This document shows positions 30,889 through 36,951 of a DNA stretch of 50,820 nucleotides, one piece after another (the first letter of the stretch is position 1; each line of letters opens with the position of its first letter). Below the pieces are notes generated by a model, which did no database searches, was not told where the DNA came from, and worked only from the letters and a program-made list of their open reading frames with translations. Source of the stretch: an uncultured Barnesiella sp. (GTDB lineage Bacteria > Bacteroidota > Bacteroidia > Bacteroidales > Barnesiellaceae); contig CALUFO010000018.1 of NCBI GenBank assembly GCA_944320015.1, positions 1 to 50,820 of the forward strand. The letters are read 5' to 3'. The position numbers and the translations under genes were made by a program.

Positions 30889-31449
30889 TCAAAAAGTCAT
30901 CGAAGCATATACCCCCAAAGAAGTGCCGTCGGTCAAAGGCGAAATCACCAACTGATGCTTCCGGGCAAAAGGCCGGGTATAAATATAGGCACTTCCCGCG
31001 CCTATGATTGCGCCGGCGGCGACATCCCACCAGTCATGCCGGCGGGCATAAGTACGGCTCCAGCCCACATAAGCCGCGATGGCATAAGCCGGAGCTCCCC
31101 ATTTCCAACCATACCGCCGCTGGATAAACGCCGCATTGGCAAAAGAAATAGAGGTATGCGCCGAAGGGAACGACAACCGGTCGCTACGATCGGGGCGCTC
31201 TTTGCAAACCGTATATTTCAGCAGATAAGTAACCCCCAACGTTGTCGCTCCCGTAAAAAGAGCCTCTTTCACCCCCGTCCAATCCTTTATGGCCAATACC
31301 GTAGCGGCCGTGGCCACAGGCATCGCCACCATGAGCACATCGCCCGACGTCTTGACCGCACGGCGTCCCTTGCTCAATCCTTCGGCTCGAAGAGGCGATA
31401 AAACGACACTCAACAGACAAACAAGGAGTATGACTTTACGATTCATCAT
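30889..31449 (-). CDS. PAP2-family membrane lipid phosphatase
   Basis: 186-residue membrane protein of the PAP2/acid phosphatase superfamily. All three catalytic motifs are present: KxxxxxxRP (Lys78-Pro86), PSAH (95-98), and SRxxxxxHxxxD (Ser131, His138, Asp142). A signal-like N-terminus (1-22) precedes four to five helices. The substrate could be undecaprenyl pyrophosphate, phosphatidylglycerol phosphate or lipid A. It overlaps dgkA by 4 bp (ATGA), and the pairing with a lipid kinase favours polyprenyl or diacylglycerol phosphate recycling (inference). Confidence 0.85.
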   Translation of the reverse strand: MMNRKVILLVCLLSVVLSPLRAEGLSKGRRAVKTSGDVLMVAMPVATAATVLAIKDWTGVKEALFTGATTLGVTYLLKYTVCKERPDRSDRLSFPSAHTSISFANAAFIQRRYGWKWGAPAYAIAAYVGWSRTYARRHDWWDVAAGAIIGAGSAYIYTRPFARKHQLVISPLTDGTSLGVYASMTF

Positions 31450-31829
31450 CGGGCAAAAAACAAGATTACTTTGGGAATAAAAATCAACAGACCCACCACG
31501 ACCGACATAACGGCCAGTATCAATACGGCGCCGGCCGCCAAATCTTTGGCATGCCCTATCGACTCGTCATATTCGGGAGAGACCTTGTCGCACAACGCCT
31601 CTATGGCCGAGTTGATGCCCTCGGCGGCCAACACCGCCCCTATGCACAAAACGACAGCGACCCACTCCAACCCCGACAAGCCGAAAAGAAACCCCGCGGC
31701 AACCACACACACGGCCGCCGCACAATGAATCCATGCGTTATGCTCCCGGCCTATCAAGCGGGCAATTCCCCGCCCCGCATATTTAAAACTGCGCAGGCGG
31801 TCAGCGATACTGAATCTCTTCTTTTCCAT
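31446..31829 (-). CDS. dgkA: Diacylglycerol kinase / undecaprenol kinase family protein
   Basis: 127-residue DgkA-family kinase with three membrane helices. The catalytic region reads EGINSAIEALCDKVSPEYD, with the essential glutamate at Glu70, then HAKDLAAGAVLI. The start is the ATG at 31829 (MEKKRFSIADRLRSF); upstream in-frame codons give no family match. The substrate may be diacylglycerol (E. coli type) or undecaprenol (Gram-positive type); the sequence alone does not decide. It is the first gene of a two-gene unit with the PAP2 phosphatase. Confidence 0.88.
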   Translation of the reverse strand: MEKKRFSIADRLRSFKYAGRGIARLIGREHNAWIHCAAAVCVVAAGFLFGLSGLEWVAVVLCIGAVLAAEGINSAIEALCDKVSPEYDESIGHAKDLAAGAVLILAVMSVVVGLLIFIPKVILFFAR

Positions 31830-31848
31830 CGACTTGCTGTTTTGGTTG

Positions 31849-31856
31849 CAAAGATA
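31849..31856 (-). promoter_or_regulatory. Candidate promoter -7 box for dgkA
   Basis: Minus-strand TATCTTTG matches TAnnTTTG, 20 nt before the dgkA start. No good -33 TTTG at the right distance was seen. Confidence 0.45.
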
Positions 31857-31912
31857 AACATTTTTCCATACCCCGGAGGGCTGCCGCATCAAAACATAAA
31901 CACCCGGGGAAA

Positions 31913-31943
31913 TTTGCAAATTGGTAAAATATAACTAAATTTG
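31913..31943 (+). promoter_or_regulatory. Promoter for the structured RNA / secreted-protein unit
   Basis: TTTG (31913-31916), 19-nt spacer, then TAAATTTG (31936-31943), a full match to the Bacteroidetes primary-sigma promoter. Transcription should start near 31949, ahead of the structured element and the gene at 32211. Confidence 0.65.
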
Positions 31944-31948
31944 CAATG

Positions 31949-32136
31949 CGTATCTTAAAAGGATACTGCGCTTACATATTTAAGCTCAATCGCTATCTGA
32001 ATCACCACCTCGGAAATGTAACGAGCTATAAATAATCAAATTGAGAATCGTGCCATATGGCGCAGACTTCTTCATATTTGATTATGGCTTGTGGTGAGCC
32101 AAGATAGCGTATGACGAAAGTCTGCGCTTTTGTTTT
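31949..32136 (+). ncRNA. Candidate structured RNA: leader or small RNA
   Basis: Downstream of a full promoter, several complementary segments are nested. CGCTATCT (31991-31998) pairs with AGATAGCG (32102-32109). TCACCAC (32002-32008) pairs with GTGGTGA (32091-32097). ATAATCAAAT (32032-32041) pairs with ATTTGATTAT (32076-32085). In the loop of that long hairpin lies GCGCAGACTT (32060-32069), complementary to AAGTCTGCGC (32118-32127) just outside, which is followed by TTTTGTTTT. The last pair would be a terminator stem or, with the hairpin formed, a pseudoknot. This could be a small RNA of about 190 nt, an attenuating leader of the downstream gene, or a palindromic mobile remnant. Confidence 0.45.
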
Positions 32137-32210
32137 ATATGCGAGTGTGCAGACCAAGTCAAAACGACATACGGCAATATTGCACAACAACCCATAAAAA
32201 CCACAAGCAC

Positions 32211-32750
32211 ATGAAAAAAAACAAATGGTGGGAAAGCACAATATCAAGTGTTCTGATAGCAGCACTGATGTTATGTCTCCCGTTAGAATCGGTGGCACAA
32301 TCGACAGTCAACCGAAGTAAATTATTAGAAAATGGTTCACAGTTAGTGCTCCGCACAAATGAAGCATTTAAGGCCGATAACAAAGCTGATACTGGAACCA
32401 TATCTTCAATCGTAGAAACAGATGTTTACTCGGCCGATGGATCACAAGTGCTAATAAAGGCCGGGACCCCTGCTTTTATAGAATTTACAGCAGAGCCCAA
32501 TGGGGTATGGGGTAAGGCAGGAAAGATCTGCTTAACCCATGCGACGACTAAAACTATTGACAACAAGAGAGTTTCTCTTCGTCTCAGCAGTTGCAAAAGC
32601 GGAAGCAGTAAACTTGGAGGCGTAATTATTCTGTCGGTTTTATTCTTTCCTCTCGGTCTTATCAGCGGATGCATGAAAGGCAGTATGCCCAAAATCCAAC
32701 AAGGAACAACATTTAATGCATCTACTATGCAAGACATAATAGTAGAATAA
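32211..32750 (+). CDS. Secreted protein of unknown function
   Basis: 179-residue product beginning MKKNKWWES with a signal peptide to about residue 30. A mature domain contains DVYSADGSQVLIKAGTPAF and, near the end, a hydrophobic segment (about 136-153) followed by IQQGTTFNAST. The pattern of two short stretches of the type (I/V)xxGTxF hints at a small beta-rich periplasmic domain. I do not recognise a family. The start at 32211 is preferred to the upstream frame from 32130, which would lie inside the structured element. GC content and codon use look lower in GC than the neighbours, suggesting separate acquisition. Flanked by the RNA-like element and a terminator. Confidence 0.65.
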   Translation: MKKNKWWESTISSVLIAALMLCLPLESVAQSTVNRSKLLENGSQLVLRTNEAFKADNKADTGTISSIVETDVYSADGSQVLIKAGTPAFIEFTAEPNGVWGKAGKICLTHATTKTIDNKRVSLRLSSCKSGSSKLGGVIILSVLFFPLGLISGCMKGSMPKIQQGTTFNASTMQDIIVE

Positions 32751-32784
32751 TTATGTCCACTAAGATATAAATTTAATGATACAG

Positions 32785-32821
32785 GCAAGTCTTAGCCGAG
32801 AAAAGTTAGGACTTGCTTTTT
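32785..32821 (+). terminator. Rho-independent terminator after the secreted-protein gene
   Basis: Stem GCAAGTCTTA (32785-32794) with TTAGGACTTGC (32806-32816), one G-U pair, then TTTTT. It lies 34 nt after the stop codon. Confidence 0.75.
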
Positions 32822-32824
32822 AAT

Positions 32825-32874
32825 AAAACGAAAGAGGCTGTCCCAATTCTATTTGAGACAGCCTCTCTCGTTTT
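32825..32874. terminator. Bidirectional terminator, rpmE2 and the secreted-protein gene
   Basis: Arms AGAGGCTGTC (32833-32842) and GACAGCCTCT (32857-32866), perfect 10 bp, flanked by AAAACG on the left and CGTTTT on the right, so it works on both strands. It lies 14 bp after the rpmE2 stop on the minus strand. Confidence 0.82.
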
Positions 32875-32887
32875 AATATAATCCGAC

Positions 32888-33139
32888 TTATTTCTTGCGG
32901 TTTCCGTAGCGGCTCATGAACTTATCCACACGACCTGCGGTATCCACCAATTTTTGTTTACCGGTGAAGAAAGGGTGTGATGAACTGGTGATTTCCAGTT
33001 TTACCAAAGGATAAGTAACGCCATCTATTTCGATAGTCTCTTTGGCTGCTACTGTTGAACGAGTGATAAAGATTTCTTCGTTCGACATGTCTTTGAAAAC
33101 TACGGGACGGTAGTTATCAGGATGGATTCCTTTTTTCAT
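32888..33139 (-). CDS. rpmE2: Ribosomal protein bL31, type B (zinc-free)
   Basis: 83-residue large-subunit ribosomal protein starting [17 protein letters not shown]. It lacks the CxxC zinc-ribbon cysteines of type A L31 and has the type B insertion ([21 protein letters not shown]). Monocistronic: its own promoter is at 33206-33235 and a strong terminator follows. Confidence 0.95.
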   Translation of the reverse strand: MKKGIHPDNYRPVVFKDMSNEEIFITRSTVAAKETIEIDGVTYPLVKLEITSSSHPFFTGKQKLVDTAGRVDKFMSRYGNRKK

Positions 33140-33205
33140 TGCTATATCGTCTTTTAATTATTTCAATAGGTTCACGTTGGTAGCGTGATTTTTCGTAATG
33201 GCTTG

Positions 33206-33235
33206 CAAATGTAGGAATAAGTTTCCATTCACAAA
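33206..33235 (-). promoter_or_regulatory. Promoter for rpmE2
   Basis: Minus-strand TTTG (33232-33235), 18-nt spacer, TACATTTG (33206-33213). Predicted leader about 60 nt. Confidence 0.55.
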
Positions 33236-33255
33236 AATATTTGGCCTACTTTTTC

Positions 33256-33296
33256 AAAAAAAATCCGGTCGGTGCGAAGAAAGGCATCGACCGGAT
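33256..33296 (-). terminator. Rho-independent terminator after the biotin carboxyltransferase gene
   Basis: 13-bp arms 33263-33275 and 33284-33296 (core ATCCGGTCG / CGACCGGAT, one G-U pair). On the minus strand they are followed by a T-run (complement of the A-run at 33256-33262). Confidence 0.82.
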
Positions 33297-33316
33297 AAAG
33301 GGTTTATACACTTGAA

Positions 33317-35173
33317 TTATTCAAATTCGATCAGCGGGTCATTCGTTCCTACGACGTCATTCTCTTTGACAAGGACACGCTTCACGGTACCATTCATGGT
33401 CGAGAGAATATCGTTCTCCATCTTCATGGCCTCATAGACCAATATCACATCGTCTTTCTTCACAGTATCGCCCGGCTTCACTTTTATTTCGACAACTTTT
33501 CCACCCATAGGCGCATCGATTGTCGGCCCCGTGATAGGTTCTACGGCTTTGGCCTCTTTCACCTCTTCTTTGGCCTCTTCCACTGCGGGTTTCTTCGCTT
33601 CGTATTCTGCCGCACGCACGCTTTTCAGATAAACCGAAGCCACATTGGGGAAGAGCTCGAGCAACAGGTATTCCTGCTCGTTTTCGGCCAATTTCACTCC
33701 GCCATACTCGGGCAACACCGGATTTTCGGGAGCCTTGTAAGAGTTGGTATCGTAGGGCGTCTCAATGGGACTGCCGGTAATTTTCTCCCGGAATTTCGGG
33801 TCGATAGCAACCGGAGTCTTACCATACTCGCCTTTTACCAACGCTTTGAATTGATTGGATACCGTCGTATATTCGGGGTTTCCTTTCAACTTATCCAACG
33901 CGCAAGTTACCGCTTGGCTTCCCACGATTTGGCTGGTAGGAGTAACCAAAGGCACCAATCCGGCGTCGGAACGCACTTTCGGGATCAGGTGCATCGCGTC
34001 ATCGAGCACATGCTCGGCTTTGAGTTGCTTCAATTGGGCAACCATATTGGAGTACATTCCGCCGGGGACTTCGGCCTCTTTCACCAACTCGTTGGGCTTG
34101 GGGAATCCGAAATAATCCTCGATAGCATGGCAAGCATCCAGCAACTCGGCCTCGTTATTATTCTTGGCCGCCTCGATAGCCTTGTCAAACAATTTATCCA
34201 CATGCTCGGGCAACTGGTCGATAAGGGGGTCGAAAGCGATGGGGAACGAGTCTTTCTTCAAGTCGTATGCGGCTAACTCCCGACGGATACCGAGCAATTC
34301 GGCTCGAATCTTGCTCACAGCGCTCATGTTCACCTCTATCTCCACGCCCATTTTTTTACAGAAGATATAAATCAACTCTATGGCCGGAGCAGCCGAACCG
34401 CCACCGAAATACCATATATTCGTATCCAAAATATCCACACCATGAATCACAGCCATAAGCGATGATGCAAGACCATATCCCGGGGTACAATGGGTGTGGA
34501 AGTCGACGGGGACTTTCAAGGCTTGTTTCAATTTAGGCATCAAAGAAGCGACACGAGCGGGATTGACAAGCCCGGCCATATCTTTCAAGGTGACCATTTG
34601 GGCGCCCAGCTTCTCAAACCCGAGAGCTTTCTCCACAAAATACTCATCGGTAAAGATAGGCTTCGGCAACTTCTTCCCAAACAAGGCTTTCACCCGGTCC
34701 ATAAACGTAATGGTATAATGCGGGTCGACCGTATAACATACGGCGCCATCGGATATTGCCCCCACAGCGTTTATCTTTTCGACCGACGATTTCACATTGT
34801 TCAAGTCGTTCAACGCATCGAAGATACGCATAATGCCCAAGCCATTGGCCACCGCCTCACGGTAGAATCCGTCGAGAACCGAATCGGGATAAGGAGCATA
34901 GCCAAACAAATTGCGACCCCTCGACAGCGCTGTCAAGTGAGATACTCCGCCTATGGCATCGCTGATCGTTTTAAGACGGGTCCACGGGCTCTCGTTCAAA
35001 TAACGCATGACCGAATCGGGAACGGCTCCTCCCCAAACTTCCATCGCAAAGAAACCGGCATCCTTGTAATAAGGCAAAACACGATTTATCTGCTCTTGGG
35101 TGAGTCGAGTTGCAAACAAGGATTGTTGTCCATCACGAAGAGTAAGGTCTCGAATTTTCAATTTTTTAGACAT
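33317..35173 (-). CDS. Biotin-dependent carboxyltransferase, OadA / pyruvate carboxylase subunit B type
   Basis: 618-residue protein. The N-terminal HMGL-like TIM barrel has TLRDGQQS (11-18) and the VTLKDMAGLVNP metal/Lys region. A conserved carboxylase middle domain spans about 295-500. A charged Glu/Lys/Ala linker (about 525-545) leads to a biotinyl domain with EAMKMEN, biotin on Lys584. It moves a carboxyl group between carboxybiotin and pyruvate/oxaloacetate. No biotin carboxylase (accC/pycA) or Na+-pump subunit (oadB/oadG) lies nearby, so OadA and PycB cannot be told apart here. Single-gene unit with its own promoter and terminator. Confidence 0.88.
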   Translation of the reverse strand: MSKKLKIRDLTLRDGQQSLFATRLTQEQINRVLPYYKDAGFFAMEVWGGAVPDSVMRYLNESPWTRLKTISDAIGGVSHLTALSRGRNLFGYAPYPDSVLDGFYREAVANGLGIMRIFDALNDLNNVKSSVEKINAVGAISDGAVCYTVDPHYTITFMDRVKALFGKKLPKPIFTDEYFVEKALGFEKLGAQMVTLKDMAGLVNPARVASLMPKLKQALKVPVDFHTHCTPGYGLASSLMAVIHGVDILDTNIWYFGGGSAAPAIELIYIFCKKMGVEIEVNMSAVSKIRAELLGIRRELAAYDLKKDSFPIAFDPLIDQLPEHVDKLFDKAIEAAKNNNEAELLDACHAIEDYFGFPKPNELVKEAEVPGGMYSNMVAQLKQLKAEHVLDDAMHLIPKVRSDAGLVPLVTPTSQIVGSQAVTCALDKLKGNPEYTTVSNQFKALVKGEYGKTPVAIDPKFREKITGSPIETPYDTNSYKAPENPVLPEYGGVKLAENEQEYLLLELFPNVASVYLKSVRAAEYEAKKPAVEEAKEEVKEAKAVEPITGPTIDAPMGGKVVEIKVKPGDTVKKDDVILVYEAMKMENDILSTMNGTVKRVLVKENDVVGTNDPLIEFE

Positions 35174-35226
35174 AGCAATTTGATTTAATAGGTGTTACTT
35201 CTTTTCACATTACAGATTTAGGAATA

Positions 35227-35257
35227 CAAATATAATATTATTTAACTTATTATCAAA
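35227..35257 (-). promoter_or_regulatory. Promoter for the biotin carboxyltransferase gene
   Basis: Minus-strand TTTG (35254-35257), exactly 19 nt, TATATTTG (35227-35234). The leader would be about 50 nt. Confidence 0.65.
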
Positions 35258-35267
35258 AGAAAAAGAC

Positions 35268-35275
35268 TACTTTTG
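35268..35275 (+). promoter_or_regulatory. Candidate promoter -7 box for the CpsB-type gene
   Basis: TACTTTTG matches TAnnTTTG, 33 nt before the start codon. It is divergent from, and only about 10 bp away from, the carboxyltransferase promoter. Confidence 0.5.
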
Positions 35276-35308
35276 TGCACCGAGTAAAAATCTTTATTTT
35301 TCTTTGGT

Positions 35309-36037
35309 ATGTTTGATTTTTTTAAACGGAGGAGGCGCATTCCTCAACTGCCTTATACAACAGAAGTTCACTGTCACATATTGCCGGGTATCGACGACGG
35401 CGCGCGCGATGTCGCCCACGCTATACAGCTCGTCTACCAAATGAAAGAGTGGGGTGTCGAAAAAATCGTGGCGACCCCCCATGTGACCGAGGCTTCTTTC
35501 GAAAACACTCCCCAAACCATCGAAGCCGCGCAAGCCCAATTGCGGCAGGAAATCGACCTCGGCAAGCTGGGCATCGAGCTGTGCCACTCGGCCGAATATC
35601 GCATGGACGACAATTTTCTGGGCATTCTGGAAAGAAACGAGATAATCCCCATGCCGGGCAACCATATACTCATCGAGAACTCCTTCCTGCAACCGTTTTG
35701 GAATATCAAGGGACTCGTCTTCGACCTACAAATGAGGGGGCTCTCCCCGATTTTGGCTCACCCCGAGCGATATGCCTATTACTACGAGGAGAAAAACATC
35801 TACACCGAACTGCACGAACAAGGATGTGAATTTCAAGTCAATATACTATCGCTCGCCGGATATTACAACAAGCGAGCCAAAGAAATAGCCGAGTGGCTCA
35901 TATCCAAGCATATGGTCGATTATTTGGGGAGCGACCTGCACAACAACCATCACGCCCAAAGCATCAGCAAGTACTTATCGGGAAAAGAGTTTATCCGCCA
36001 CATGAGAAATATTCATCTCAAAAACAACGCTTTGTAA
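35309..36037 (+). CDS. CpsB/YwqE-type Mn-dependent tyrosine phosphatase (PHP domain)
   Basis: 242-residue PHP-superfamily protein of the CpsB/CapC class, which dephosphorylates tyrosine kinases that control polysaccharide export. Metal-binding motifs are HCHILPGIDDGA (from His21), ATPH (55-58), SAEYRMD, LAHPERY and GSDLHN. A basic N-terminus (KRRRR) precedes the domain. No BY-kinase or polysaccharide-export gene is adjacent, so its partner lies elsewhere. It is followed 27 bp later by the lysO-type pair. Confidence 0.9.
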   Translation: MFDFFKRRRRIPQLPYTTEVHCHILPGIDDGARDVAHAIQLVYQMKEWGVEKIVATPHVTEASFENTPQTIEAAQAQLRQEIDLGKLGIELCHSAEYRMDDNFLGILERNEIIPMPGNHILIENSFLQPFWNIKGLVFDLQMRGLSPILAHPERYAYYYEEKNIYTELHEQGCEFQVNILSLAGYYNKRAKEIAEWLISKHMVDYLGSDLHNNHHAQSISKYLSGKEFIRHMRNIHLKNNAL

Positions 36038-36064
36038 AACCTAAACTTAAAACGTATCGGCCTC

Positions 36065-36340
36065 ATGTTCGGTGTCATGTTAATCATGCTATGCGGTATT
36101 CTCGTCGGGTACCTGCTGCGCAACTTCAAGGCAATCCCCGCCTTCGTCTCGAAGGCGAGCATATACATTATTTTCCTATTGCTCTTCGTCATGGGGCTTT
36201 CGGTGGGAAGCAACCCGCAAGTCATTCACAACTTCGGGAAACTCGGATTTATGGGAATCGCCATCGCCCTCATATCGGTAGCCGGGAGCGTAGCCCTCTC
36301 GTGGGTGGTTTACCGCTATCTGTTCAAGCCTCATAAATAG
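36065..36340 (+). CDS. LysO-type lysine exporter, N-terminal half as a separate gene
   Basis: 91-residue three-helix membrane protein (MFGVMLIMLCGILVGYLLRN) matching the N-terminal part of LysO/YbjE (DUF340 family). In E. coli LysO is one protein of about 300 residues; here the family is split, with the second half starting 4 bp after this stop. The two should assemble into one transporter (inference). Confidence 0.82.
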   Translation: MFGVMLIMLCGILVGYLLRNFKAIPAFVSKASIYIIFLLLFVMGLSVGSNPQVIHNFGKLGFMGIAIALISVAGSVALSWVVYRYLFKPHK

Positions 36341-36344
36341 CCAC

Positions 36345-36938
36345 ATGAAAAACAGCCTCGTCATACTGCTTTGTTTCATCACGGGAGTCATTCTCGCCTA
36401 CCAAGGGATTATCCCCACATACGACAGTTCATTGGAACTTTATATCCTGTATGCGCTCATGTTTCTGGTGGGAATAGGAATAGGTAGCGACCTGTCGTCG
36501 CTCTCCTCTCCCATAAAAAAATATCGTTTCAAGATTATACTCGTACCGCTCGCCACGATCGTGGGAACCATTGCGGCCTGTGCGCTGTTTGCGATTTTCT
36601 GCCCTCTCGGGCTGCGCGAGACGATAGCTGTCGGGTGCGGGTTCGGGTATTACAGCCTGTCGGCCATTCTGCTCAACGAACTTGCCGGAGCCGATATCGG
36701 CACCATCGCACTCATTTGCAACCTCTGCCGCGAGCTGTTCACCCTCCTCACCATACCGCTGTTGGCGCGCTACTGCGGCAAACTGGCTCCCATAGCGGCC
36801 GCCGGAGCCACTTCGATCGACACCACTCTGCCGCTCATCAGCCACACGCTGGGCGAGAAATATGTGGTCATCGCCATTTTCCACGGCGTCGTCGTAGACA
36901 TGTCGGTACCCCTGCTTATCGCCCTGCTGTATTTATAA
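36345..36938 (+). CDS. lysO: LysO-type lysine exporter, C-terminal half
   Basis: 197-residue membrane protein matching the rest of LysO: VGIGIGSDLS, GFGYYSLSAILLNE and GATSIDTTLPLI are the family landmarks, with about six helices. It begins with its own ATG 4 bp after the N-half gene, so the pair is translationally linked and not a recent frameshift. It converges on the PBP1A gene with only 13 bp between stop codons and no visible terminator. Confidence 0.88.
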   Translation: MKNSLVILLCFITGVILAYQGIIPTYDSSLELYILYALMFLVGIGIGSDLSSLSSPIKKYRFKIILVPLATIVGTIAACALFAIFCPLGLRETIAVGCGFGYYSLSAILLNELAGADIGTIALICNLCRELFTLLTIPLLARYCGKLAPIAAAGATSIDTTLPLISHTLGEKYVVIAIFHGVVVDMSVPLLIALLYL

Positions 36939-36951
36939 AGGCTACCTATCG

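Noticed and set aside
32026-32298. 90-codon minus-strand frame through the structured element
   Set aside because: It is antisense to the secreted-protein gene and is best explained as a by-product of the palindromic element; no start signal or family was seen.
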